Of a stretch of 64,000 nucleotides of DNA, positions 45,966 through 54,209 are shown piece after piece. This stretch comes from Pseudoduganella rivuli (GTDB taxonomy: Bacteria > Pseudomonadota > Gammaproteobacteria > Burkholderiales > Burkholderiaceae_D): the NCBI RefSeq assembly GCF_009674485.1, contig NZ_WKJJ01000004.1:151076-215075 (forward strand). The letters are read 5' to 3'. The translations under genes were made by a program, and so were the position numbers. Position 1 is the stretch's first letter. Each line of letters starts with the position of its first letter. The notes below the pieces were generated by a model that had not been told where the DNA came from, searched no databases, and saw only the letters and a program-made list of their open reading frames with translations.

Positions 45966-47107
45966 GTAACCATGTACGTGTGATCGGGACCGGCATTCAT
46001 CCGTTCGGCCGCCACGACGGCAAGACGGGCCTGGACCTGGGCGTGTTTGCCATCCGCGAAGCGCTGGCCGACGCCGGCATCGGCTGGAACGATGTGCAAT
46101 TCGCCTTTGGCGGCTCGGCCGCCTCCGGCGACGCCGACGCGGTGCTGCCGCGCATGGGGCTGACCGGGGTGCAATTCATTAACGTGGCCAACGGTTGCGC
46201 CACTGGCGGTTCGGCGCTGCTGGCCGGCTACTGGGCCATCAAATCGGGCGAATTCGACCTCGGCGTGATCGTCGGCTTCGATAAGCACCCGCGCGGCGCA
46301 TTCAATGCCGACCCGGCGGCGGCGGGGTTGCCGATGTGGTACGGACAAACCGGCATGATGCTGACCACGCAGTTCTTTGCCATGAAAATCCAGCGCTACA
46401 TGGCCCTGCATGGCATTTCCGCCGATGCGCTCGGGCTGGTGGCCGAGAAAGCCTATCAGAACGGCGCGCTGGCCCCGCATGCGTGGCGCCGCGAGCCGGT
46501 CAGCTTTGACGCCATCATGGGCAGCCAGATGGTGTCGGATCCGTTGACGAAATTCATGTTCTGCTCGCCCGCGGAAGGGGGCGCCGCACTGATCCTGGCG
46601 TCGGAACGCAAGGCGCGCGAACTGGGCCTGGACGGCCCGCTATTGCGCGGCGCGGCGGTGCGGACCCGCCTGGCCGGCTCGTTCGAAGTATTCGCGCCCT
46701 CGCTGGAAATCGAACGGGCGCCATCTCCGACGCAAATCGCCTCCAAAGCAGCCTACGACATGGCCGGCGTCGATCCGGCGGACATCGATGTCGCGCAAAT
46801 CCAGGACACGGAATCCGGCGCGGAAATCATGCACATGGCGGAAAACGGCTTCTGCGCCGACGGCGAACAGGAAAAGCTGCTGCGGGAAGGCGCGACCAGA
46901 CTGGGCGGGCGCTTGCCGGTCAATACCGATGGCGGTTGCCTCGCGTGCGGCGAGCCGATCGGCGCCTCCGGCCTGCGGCAAGTGGTCGAGAACGTGCAGC
47001 AACTGCGCGGGCGCGCGGGCAAGCGCCAGGTCGAAGGGGCCCGGCTGGCCTATACGCAGGTGTATGGCGCACCGGGCATGTCGGCCGTCACGATCCTGGA
47101 AGCCTGA
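45962..47107 (+). CDS. lipid-transfer/SCP-x-type thiolase-like protein
   Basis: A 381-residue thiolase-fold protein: VIGTGIHPFGRHDGKTGLDL at the start, VANGCATGGSALLAGYWAIK (nucleophile-position Cys79), and GGCLACGEPIGASGLRQVVE in the C-terminal motif, where classic thiolases have GHP. The loss of that His is typical of Ltp-type enzymes, several of which are retro-aldolases needing a DUF35 partner. That partner is encoded just upstream and overlaps this gene. So C-C cleavage of a beta-hydroxyacyl-CoA is a reasonable inference; thiolysis is the alternative. It is the last gene of the five-gene operon. Confidence 0.88.
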   Translation: MSNHVRVIGTGIHPFGRHDGKTGLDLGVFAIREALADAGIGWNDVQFAFGGSAASGDADAVLPRMGLTGVQFINVANGCATGGSALLAGYWAIKSGEFDLGVIVGFDKHPRGAFNADPAAAGLPMWYGQTGMMLTTQFFAMKIQRYMALHGISADALGLVAEKAYQNGALAPHAWRREPVSFDAIMGSQMVSDPLTKFMFCSPAEGGAALILASERKARELGLDGPLLRGAAVRTRLAGSFEVFAPSLEIERAPSPTQIASKAAYDMAGVDPADIDVAQIQDTESGAEIMHMAENGFCADGEQEKLLREGATRLGGRLPVNTDGGCLACGEPIGASGLRQVVENVQQLRGRAGKRQVEGARLAYTQVYGAPGMSAVTILEA

Positions 47108-47122
47108 CATGGCTGGCGGCCC

Positions 47123-47896
47123 TTACTCCACGCCCGCCATATCAGCCATCCCGGCCGCTTCAACCGCCGTGGCCGGCCCGGCGGCGCGGCGCTTGCGCAG
47201 CGCCAGTGTGCGCAGGGCGCGCGCCTGCGCTTCGCCGGTGGTCGCGCCGGCCGCCAGCACGAGGAAACCGCGCACCGCTTCATCCGCCATGCGCGCCACG
47301 CCGATGTCGCCGATGGCCCATTTGCGCATCACGGAAAATGCCAAGTCGGTCATGTCCCCCTCGATCTGTTCGCGCGACAGGAAGGGGCTGATTTCCCGGC
47401 GCTGCTCGAGTTGCAGCAGCCACGGCCGGGAGTTCCCATATGACAATTCCCGCATCATGGTGATGGTGTCCCGGTGTACCGTCGGTGCGAAATACAGGTC
47501 CATCACCGCCTTCAGGTAATTGCGCTTGCGCCCGAAATGCATGCACACGCGCGCCAGCCGTTCAATCACACCTTCCATGGTATCGGGCGCGGTCGCGAAC
47601 TTCATGCGGGAAAGCTGCGTCAGGTAGGTTTCCTGGATTACCAGTCCGACCAAGCGGTCCTTGCTGCCGAACGCGTTGTACAGCGTGCGCTGCGCAACAT
47701 TGGCGCGCTTGCTCAGCTCGCGCATGCTCAGGCTCTCGATGCCGTTCTCTTCAATGACGCGCCTGGTTTCATCGAGGATGCGCTGGCGCCGCTCCTGCAT
47801 CAGGGCGCTGTCGTAGACCGGTATCACGCCGGTGGGAGCGGCGACAGCTGGTTTATTGCCGGACTTGCTGCGCGGATTGCGCGGGGTAGTTGCCAT
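47123..47896 (-). CDS. TetR family regulator
   Basis: A 257-residue regulator with HTH at about 38-80 (ILDETRRVIEENGIESLSMR, AQRTLYNAFGSKDRLVGLV). The C-terminal ligand domain is Ala-rich. It is not closely similar to the other two TetR proteins of the island. The ATG at 47896 has AAAGG at 8 nt. It is divergent from the FadB-like gene, with 148 bp between starts and a palindrome at 47950-47963, so control of the fadB - thiolase - SDR operon is likely (inference). Confidence 0.88.
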   Translation of the reverse strand: MATTPRNPRSKSGNKPAVAAPTGVIPVYDSALMQERRQRILDETRRVIEENGIESLSMRELSKRANVAQRTLYNAFGSKDRLVGLVIQETYLTQLSRMKFATAPDTMEGVIERLARVCMHFGRKRNYLKAVMDLYFAPTVHRDTITMMRELSYGNSRPWLLQLEQRREISPFLSREQIEGDMTDLAFSVMRKWAIGDIGVARMADEAVRGFLVLAAGATTGEAQARALRTLALRKRRAAGPATAVEAAGMADMAGVE

Positions 47897-47949
47897 GGTT
47901 ATTGACCTTTTGTGGTACAGGCTGCGCGGTCGGCACGGCACAATTCGTC

Positions 47950-47963
47950 GCTTCGGACGAAGC
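47950..47963. promoter_or_regulatory. palindrome in TetR/fadB divergent spacer
   Basis: GCTTCG and CGAAGC form a perfect 6-2-6 inverted repeat, 54 bp from the TetR start and 82 bp from the FadB-like start. It is a candidate operator for the divergent TetR protein. Confidence 0.4.
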
Positions 47964-48044
47964 CGGAAATCCGCTGCAACCGTAGACTGGTTGTCATGTT
48001 GCAGCGGTTCCCATCGGCGTCCATCCATTTTTGAAAAATATAAC

Positions 48045-50213
48045 ATGAATCAATATTTGCACCAAGGGCAAACCGTGCAGGCCATGCGGCTGGATAACGG
48101 TATTGCCGAGCTGTGTTTCGACCGCGACAGCGAGGCGATCAATAAGCTCGACCGGCTGGCGCTGGCCGAGCTGCGTGCGGCGCTCGCGGCCATCGCCGCG
48201 GCGCCCGGCCTGCGTGGCGTGCTGGTCACCAGCGCCAAGGAAGTGTTCATCGCTGGCGCCGACATCACCGAATTCGGCGCGCTGTTCAAGCGCCCGGAAG
48301 CCGATATGCTGGCGCACTTCCGCAATGGCAATGACGTGCTGTGCGGCCTGGAACAGTTGGCGGTTCCCGTGGTGGCCGCGATCAACGGCTTCGCGCTGGG
48401 CGGCGGGCTGGAACTGGCGCTGTGCTGCGATTACCGCGTGATGGCGGCAAGCGCCCAGGTTGGTTTGCCAGAGGTGGGGCTGGGCCTGTTCCCCGGCCTG
48501 GGCGGCACCGTGCGGCTGCCCCGTATCGCCGGCCTGGACGTCGCCATCGAATGGATTGCCGGCGGCAAGCCGAGCCGGGCCGATGCGGCATTGCGTGCCG
48601 GCGTGGTCGACCAGGTGGCGGCGCCGGACCAGTTGCGCGCCGCCGCACTGGCACTGCTGGAACATGCGGCCACGCATGCACCGGAGTGGCAGGCAAAACG
48701 TGCCGCCCGCCAGGCGCCGATGGCGCTGAGCGCCGCCGCCGCGCGCGAAGTGTTTCAGCAGGCCCGGGCGCGCATAGCCAAAGCCAGCCCGAAACACCAG
48801 CCGGCCGCGATGATGGCGCTGGCAGCGATGGAAGACAACTGGCCGCTGGCGCGCGATGCGGCGCTCGACGTGGAAGTGCGCCAGTTCACCCGCGTCGCCA
48901 AGACCCAGGCCGCGGCCAGCCTGGTGCAGGCGTTTCTCAGCGAACAGGCGGTCAAGAAACTGTGCCGGGCCCATGCCCGTGCCGACGGCGCGCGCACGGT
49001 CAAAGCGGCGGCCGTGCTGGGCGCCGGGATCATGGGCGGCGGCATCGCGTTCGCCAGCGCGCTCAAAGGCGTGCCGGCGCGCATGAAAGATATCGCGCAA
49101 GGCCAGCTCGACCTGGGCTGCGGCGAAGCCGACAAGCTGCTGGCGCGCCAGGTCAGGCTGGGCCGGCTGGCCCAGGACAAGGCGGACGCCGTGCGGCGCG
49201 GCATCGTGGCGCAGCTCGACTATGCCGGCTTCGGCCAGGTCGACCTGGTAGTCGAGGCGGTGGTGGAAAACATCAAGGTCAAGCATGCCGTGCTGGCCGA
49301 GCTGGAGAGCAGGATCGCCGACGACGCCATCATCGCCACCAATACATCGTCACTGCGCATCGACGACCTGGCGGTCCCGTTGGCCCGGCCGCACAACTTC
49401 GTCGGCATGCATTTCTTTAATCCGGTGCCGGTGATGCCATTGGTGGAAATCGTCAAAGGTGAAAAGACCAGCATGGCGGCGGTGTCCACCGCGGTCGGCT
49501 ATGCGGTGGCGATGGGCAAGACGCCGATCGTCGTCAAGGATTGCCCGGGCTTCCTCGTCAACCGCATCCTGATTGCCAACAACCGCGCGTTCAGCCAGCT
49601 GGTGGCCGATGGCGCCGACTTTGAACAGGTCGACCGCGCGATGGAGGATTTCGGCTGGCCGATGGGGCCGGCCTACCTGATGGACGTGGTGGGCATGGAT
49701 ACCGGCAGCCATGTCAGCAACGTGATCGCGGCCGGCTATCCGGAGCGCATGACCCGTAGCTGGGACGACGTGCTGGAACTGATGGTCGAACAGAAGCGCT
49801 TTGGCCAGAAGACCGGGATCGGCTTTTACCGCTACGAAGCCGATCCTGCCGGCAAGCCAGTCAAGCACCACGCCGCCGACAGCCATGCGCTGATCGCCCG
49901 CGTGCAGCCGAACGGCCGGCGCGCATTCACCGACCAGGAAATCGTCGAGCGCCTGATGCTGCCGATGGTGATCGAGGCCGCGATTGCGCTGGAAGAGGGC
50001 GTGGTTGCCACCCCGGCGGAACTGGACATGGCGCTGCTGCTCGGTATCGGCTTCCCGCGCCATGCGGGCGGGATATTGAAATATGCCGACTGGCTCGGCA
50101 TGGAACACGTGCTGGCGCTGAGCGACAAATACGCCCACCTCGGTCCACCGTATGTCGCCACGGCGGGCATGCGCCGGATGGCCGCGCAAGGCACCGGTTT
50201 TTACGCAGATTGA
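48045..50213 (+). CDS. FadB-like enoyl-CoA hydratase / 3-hydroxyacyl-CoA dehydrogenase
   Basis: A 722-residue two-part beta-oxidation enzyme. The N-terminal crotonase domain (about 1-300) has FIAGADITEFG, GFALGGGLELALCCDYRVMA and the hydratase glutamates in GLPEVGLGLFPGLGGT. The C-terminal dehydrogenase has the NAD motif AAVLGAGIMGGGIAFASALK (about 320-340), NTSSLRIDD, HFFNPVPVMPLVEIVKG and a second helical domain. It hydrates a 2-enoyl-CoA and oxidises the product to 3-oxoacyl-CoA. The ATG at 48045 fits the FadB N-terminus. A thiolase follows 14 bp later. Confidence 0.94.
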   Translation: MNQYLHQGQTVQAMRLDNGIAELCFDRDSEAINKLDRLALAELRAALAAIAAAPGLRGVLVTSAKEVFIAGADITEFGALFKRPEADMLAHFRNGNDVLCGLEQLAVPVVAAINGFALGGGLELALCCDYRVMAASAQVGLPEVGLGLFPGLGGTVRLPRIAGLDVAIEWIAGGKPSRADAALRAGVVDQVAAPDQLRAAALALLEHAATHAPEWQAKRAARQAPMALSAAAAREVFQQARARIAKASPKHQPAAMMALAAMEDNWPLARDAALDVEVRQFTRVAKTQAAASLVQAFLSEQAVKKLCRAHARADGARTVKAAAVLGAGIMGGGIAFASALKGVPARMKDIAQGQLDLGCGEADKLLARQVRLGRLAQDKADAVRRGIVAQLDYAGFGQVDLVVEAVVENIKVKHAVLAELESRIADDAIIATNTSSLRIDDLAVPLARPHNFVGMHFFNPVPVMPLVEIVKGEKTSMAAVSTAVGYAVAMGKTPIVVKDCPGFLVNRILIANNRAFSQLVADGADFEQVDRAMEDFGWPMGPAYLMDVVGMDTGSHVSNVIAAGYPERMTRSWDDVLELMVEQKRFGQKTGIGFYRYEADPAGKPVKHHAADSHALIARVQPNGRRAFTDQEIVERLMLPMVIEAAIALEEGVVATPAELDMALLLGIGFPRHAGGILKYADWLGMEHVLALSDKYAHLGPPYVATAGMRRMAAQGTGFYAD

Positions 50214-50227
50214 AAAGGGGAATCAAT

Positions 50228-51400
50228 ATGGCAGAAGCATACATCGTCGCCGCCGCGCGCACCGCCGGCGGCCGGCGCAACGGCAGGCTGTCCGGCTGGC
50301 ACCCGGTCGACCTGGCGGCGCAAGTCATCAATGCGCTGGTCGACCGCAGCGGCATCGATCCGGCCCGGATCGACGACGTGCTGATGGGCTGCGTGAGCCA
50401 GGTCGGCGAACAGTCGACCAACGTGGCGCGCAACGCGGTGCTGGCGTCGAAGCTGCCCGAGAGCGTGCCGGGCACGTCGATCGACCGCCAGTGCGGTTCG
50501 TCGCAGCAGGCGCTGCATTTCGCGGCGCAGGCGGTGATGTCGGGCACCATGGATTTCGTGATCGCGTCCGGCGTCGAGAGCATGAGCCGGGTGCCGATGT
50601 TTACGCCATCGGATTTGCCGCGCAGCAATGGCATGGGCTATTACATGGGGCCCGAGATCAGCCGGCGCTATCCGCAGGGCGATTTCAGCCAGTTTGTCGG
50701 CGTCGAGATGATCGTGCAAAAGTATGGCTATACGCGCGCCGAACTCGATGCTTATGCGTTGCTGAGCCACCAGCGCGCCGAGGCTGCGATCGCGGCCGAC
50801 GCGTTCAAGGATGAAATCGTGCCGGTCGAGGTGACGCTGGCCGATGGCGCCCGCACGCTGCACACCGTCGACGAAGGGGTGCGCTTTGGCGCCACGCTGG
50901 AGGGCATTGGTGGCGTCAAGCTGTTGCGGGAGGCCGGCACGATTTCGGCCGCGAACGCCAGCCAGGTGTGCGACGGCGCCTCCGGCGTGCTGGTGGTGAG
51001 CGAACGCGGCCTGAAGGAACTGGGCGTTGCGCCGCTGGCGCGCATCCACCATATGAGCGTGCTGGGGCACGATCCGGTGATCATGCTGGAAGCGCCGATA
51101 CCGGCCACCCGGCACGCGCTGAAAAAAGCCGGCATGGCGATCGGCCAGATCGACCTGTATGAAGTCAACGAGGCGTTCGCGCCCATCCCGCTGGCGTGGT
51201 GCCGCGAGCTGGACGCCGACCCGGCCCGCGTGAATGTCCACGGCGGCGCGATCTCGCTGGGCCATCCGCTGGGCGCATCGGGCACCAAGCTGATGACGAC
51301 CCTGATCCACGCGTTGCGGCGCCACAACAAGCGCTACGGCCTGCAAACCATGTGCGAAGGCGGCGGCATGGCCAACGTCACGATTATCGAACGCCTGTGA
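50228..51400 (+). CDS. acetyl-CoA acyltransferase (thiolase)
   Basis: A 390-residue thiolase with all three catalytic elements: nucleophile Cys in DRQCGSSQQALHFAA (about 90), His in GGAISLGHPLGASGTKL, and the second Cys in TMCEGGGMANVTII. NEAFAPIPLAW is also typical. The ribosome site is GGGGA before the ATG at 50228. It completes the beta-oxidation step after the FadB-like protein and releases acetyl-CoA or another short acyl-CoA. It lies in the operon with the upstream FadB-like and downstream SDR genes. Confidence 0.94.
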   Translation: MAEAYIVAAARTAGGRRNGRLSGWHPVDLAAQVINALVDRSGIDPARIDDVLMGCVSQVGEQSTNVARNAVLASKLPESVPGTSIDRQCGSSQQALHFAAQAVMSGTMDFVIASGVESMSRVPMFTPSDLPRSNGMGYYMGPEISRRYPQGDFSQFVGVEMIVQKYGYTRAELDAYALLSHQRAEAAIAADAFKDEIVPVEVTLADGARTLHTVDEGVRFGATLEGIGGVKLLREAGTISAANASQVCDGASGVLVVSERGLKELGVAPLARIHHMSVLGHDPVIMLEAPIPATRHALKKAGMAIGQIDLYEVNEAFAPIPLAWCRELDADPARVNVHGGAISLGHPLGASGTKLMTTLIHALRRHNKRYGLQTMCEGGGMANVTIIERL

Positions 51401-51413
51401 GGCGGGGACTGCG

Positions 51414-52196
51414 ATGAAACTCGATTCCACCATTGCCGCCGTGGTCACCGGCGGCGCCTCCGGCCTGGGCGAAGCCACCGCGCGCGCGCTGGCGGCGCAC
51501 GGCGCCAGGGTCGCCATCTTCGACCTGGACGCGGTGCGCGGCGAGGCGCTGGCGGGCGAACTGGGCGGCGTGTTTTGCCAGGCCGACGTGCGCTGCGACG
51601 AGCAAGTCGATGCGGCTTTCGCGAAAGCGCGCGCGGTCCACGGCCAGGAACGCATCCTGGTCAACTGCGCCGGCACCAGCAGCGTGGCCAAGACCGCCGG
51701 CCGGGATAAGGCCAGCGGTGAAGCAAAACACTTTCCGCTGGACGCTTTTGACCGCGTGATCCAGGTCAACCTTGTCGGGACCTTCCGCTGCATCGCCAAG
51801 GCCGCGGCCGGGATGCTGTCGCTGGCGCCGATGGCGGACGGCGAACGCGGCGTGGTGGTCAACACCGCGTCGGTGGCGGCCCAGGATGGCCAGGCCGGGC
51901 AGGCGGCGTACGCGGCTTCCAAGGCTGCCATCGTGGGCATGACCTTGCCGATCGCGCGCGACCTGATGAACGAGGGTATCCGCGTCAACACCATCATGCC
52001 GGGGCTGTTCGATACGCCGCTGCTGAACGGGTTGCCGCAGCACGTGCATGCCGCGCTGAGCGCGTCGGTGCCGTTCCCGAAACGCCTGGGGGCGCCGCCG
52101 GAGTACGCCGAACTGGTCGCGCTGATGGTTACCAACGGCTATTTCAACGGCGAGAGCGTGCGGCTGGACGGCGCGATTCGCATGGCGGCGCGCTAG
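51414..52196 (+). CDS. short-chain dehydrogenase, HSD10-like
   Basis: A 260-residue SDR. The NAD motif is VVTGGASGLGEATARALAAH (about 11-30), then LVNCAGTSSVAK, Ser in VVVNTASVAA, and YxxxK in AAYAASKAAIVGM. The sequence resembles type-10 17-beta-hydroxysteroid / 3-hydroxyacyl-CoA dehydrogenases, which act on branched 2-methyl-3-hydroxyacyl-CoA and steroids. Such a role suits the island. It starts 13 bp after the thiolase stop. Confidence 0.9.
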   Translation: MKLDSTIAAVVTGGASGLGEATARALAAHGARVAIFDLDAVRGEALAGELGGVFCQADVRCDEQVDAAFAKARAVHGQERILVNCAGTSSVAKTAGRDKASGEAKHFPLDAFDRVIQVNLVGTFRCIAKAAAGMLSLAPMADGERGVVVNTASVAAQDGQAGQAAYAASKAAIVGMTLPIARDLMNEGIRVNTIMPGLFDTPLLNGLPQHVHAALSASVPFPKRLGAPPEYAELVALMVTNGYFNGESVRLDGAIRMAAR

Positions 52197-52199
52197 AAA

Positions 52200-52215
52200 T
52201 TGATGCGCGTATCAA
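52200..52215. promoter_or_regulatory. island palindrome type 1 upstream of DUF1302 gene
   Basis: TTGATGCGCGTATCAA, followed by AAAT, is a palindrome with one mismatched pair and the third member of the TTGAYRCGCGTDKCAA family. It begins 3 bp after the SDR stop and about 270 bp before the DUF1302 start. Confidence 0.55.
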
Positions 52216-52369
52216 AATTGATTGACACACTGCCGCCGTTCAAGCGAGGATGAGGCATGTTGATAACAGGCGGAAAATAGCCTGGCGCCTGTGTTGCGGC
52301 GCAATATTGGCGGTCTTTTCCGGTTGCCGGCTGCTTTTCTCGGGGAGATGAAATACGTACGCGATTAAA

Positions 52370-52389
52370 TAAAAACATGTGTGTTTGTA
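52370..52389. promoter_or_regulatory. island palindrome type 2 upstream of DUF1302 gene
   Basis: TAAAAACA-tgtg-TGTTTGTA is an 8-4-8 inverted repeat with one mismatch, about 97 bp before the DUF1302 start. It shares the TGTTTGTA half with the Rieske upstream site and the 8-4-8 layout with the dehydrogenase upstream site. The spacer 52197-52476 holds no gene. Confidence 0.55.
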
Positions 52390-52476
52390 TTTTTGACGAA
52401 AAACAGAAAACAAGAAAAATGTGGCGACGCCGCCAATCGCAGAGAGGCGGCCGCTACCAACCTGGAGGAGACAAGA

Positions 52477-54180
52477 ATGAAATATGGGCGCGAAAAGGCA
52501 TTGGGTCGCAGGGCAACGGGCCGCGGTTCAATGCGTCATAAAGTGGCGGCGGGTTTTGCCGTGGCGTTGGCGGCGGTTTCCGGCCAGGCAACCGCCGGCA
52601 AGATCGATACCGGCAATCCCGACGGCGAACTGCGCTGGGATAACACGGTCAAGTACAACGCCGGCTGGCGCATGCAGCAACGCGACAACGCGATCGGCGA
52701 CGCCTGGGGCTACCAGGCCGGCGATTATAAATTCGACAAAGGTGACATGGTGACCAACCGCGTCGACCTGTTCACCGAGATCGATTACGTCTACAAGAGC
52801 CACTACGGTTTCCGCGTATCCGGCGCGGCCTGGTACGACGCCGCTTACGACAGCGACGTACGGGGCAACCCGGCCTTTGCCGGCCCGCTGGCCGGCACCG
52901 CCTACCCGAACAACAAGTTCACCCCGTTCGCGCGGCGCTACAACACGCATTCGGGCGAATTGCTGGACGCTTTCGTGTTCGGCCGCGTCGACCTGGGCGA
53001 CATGCCGCTCAGTGTGAAGGCCGGGCGCCACACCGTGTACTGGGGCGAATCGCTGTTTACGCCGATCCACGGCGTGTCGTTTGCACAAAGCCCGGCCGAC
53101 TTCCGCAAGGCCCTGAATACGCCCGGCATCGAAGTCAAGGAATTGTTCCTGCCGCTGAGCCAGGTCTCGGCGCACCTGCAAGTGAGCGACAGCGTCTCGG
53201 TCGCGGCCCAGTACATGCTGGAGTGGAAACCGTTCCGCTTGCCGGACGGGGGGACTTACCTGTCGCAGGGCGACATCATCGGCAACGGCGGCACCAGCTT
53301 CCTGGGTATTCCCGTGAGCGGCAACCTGCGCACCGGCCGCGACGCGGTGCCGAAAAACAGCGGCAACTGGGGCGTCATGATGAAGGCGGCGCCCGACTGG
53401 CTGGAAGGCACGGTGGGCCTGTACTACCGTCAGTTCGACGACAAGGTGCCGGCCGTGCTGTCGCCGGGCGGCACCTTCAGCGAACTGCATAACGCGTACG
53501 CCAAGGACGTCAAGCTGGTCGGCGTGAGCCTGGCCAAATCGGTGGCCGGTGTCTCGATCGGCGCCGAACTGGTGCACCGCCGGAACACCGCGCTGGCCAC
53601 CTATTTCGGCGCCGCCGACATCGCGCGCGGCGATACCTGGCACGCGCTGGTGAACGCCCTGGCCTATGTCGGTCAGACGCCCGTCTTCGATTCCGCCACC
53701 GTGCTGGCCGAATTGACCTATAGCCGGCTGGACAAGCTCTACAGCGGCAGCGCGGCCAACTACAACGGCGTCGACTACGCGCACTGCAAGCTGGGCGAGG
53801 CCGGCTACGGCGCCTACAAGCGCATCGACGGCTGCTCGACCAAGGATGCGCTGGGCCTGTCGCTGGCCTTCACGCCGACCTGGTTCCAGGCCTTGCCGAG
53901 CGTCGACCTGAGCTTGCCGATGAGCTACAGCGTCGGCCTGGCGGGCAATTCCCCGGTGCCGGCAGGCGGCAACAAGGGCAGCGGTTCGTGGAGTATCGGG
54001 CTGGGCGCCGATTACCAGGCCAAGTACCGCATCAACCTCGCCTATAACGCGTACTTCGGCGATTTCGGCACCAACACCAGCTTCCTGGGCACCCGGGCAA
54101 TCAATGGCGCCACCAACGCCGGCAACGGCACGCTCAAGGACCGCGGCTGGCTGTCCTTGACGCTCAAGACCTCATTCTAA
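52477..54180 (+). CDS. DUF1302 outer-membrane protein
   Basis: A 567-residue beta-barrel-type protein. The signal region ends at SGQATAGKI; the body is rich in Gly/Tyr strands (GELRWDNTVKYNAGWRMQQR, VKAGRHTVYWGESLFTPIHG) and ends LTLKTSF with terminal Phe. GGAGGAG precedes the ATG at 52477. DUF1302 and DUF1329 proteins are regularly adjacent in gammas and betas and are tied to uptake or handling of hydrophobic substrates such as steroids and fatty acids (family knowledge; mechanism unknown). It is the first gene of the envelope operon. Confidence 0.9.
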   Translation: MKYGREKALGRRATGRGSMRHKVAAGFAVALAAVSGQATAGKIDTGNPDGELRWDNTVKYNAGWRMQQRDNAIGDAWGYQAGDYKFDKGDMVTNRVDLFTEIDYVYKSHYGFRVSGAAWYDAAYDSDVRGNPAFAGPLAGTAYPNNKFTPFARRYNTHSGELLDAFVFGRVDLGDMPLSVKAGRHTVYWGESLFTPIHGVSFAQSPADFRKALNTPGIEVKELFLPLSQVSAHLQVSDSVSVAAQYMLEWKPFRLPDGGTYLSQGDIIGNGGTSFLGIPVSGNLRTGRDAVPKNSGNWGVMMKAAPDWLEGTVGLYYRQFDDKVPAVLSPGGTFSELHNAYAKDVKLVGVSLAKSVAGVSIGAELVHRRNTALATYFGAADIARGDTWHALVNALAYVGQTPVFDSATVLAELTYSRLDKLYSGSAANYNGVDYAHCKLGEAGYGAYKRIDGCSTKDALGLSLAFTPTWFQALPSVDLSLPMSYSVGLAGNSPVPAGGNKGSGSWSIGLGADYQAKYRINLAYNAYFGDFGTNTSFLGTRAINGATNAGNGTLKDRGWLSLTLKTSF

Positions 54181-54209
54181 GAATCCAAGAATCGACAGGA
54201 GACATCAAC

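Noticed and set aside
50201..52135. 644-codon open frame opposite the thiolase and SDR genes
   Set aside because: Ser/Arg/Ala-rich composition without domain sense, spanning two real genes on the plus strand.
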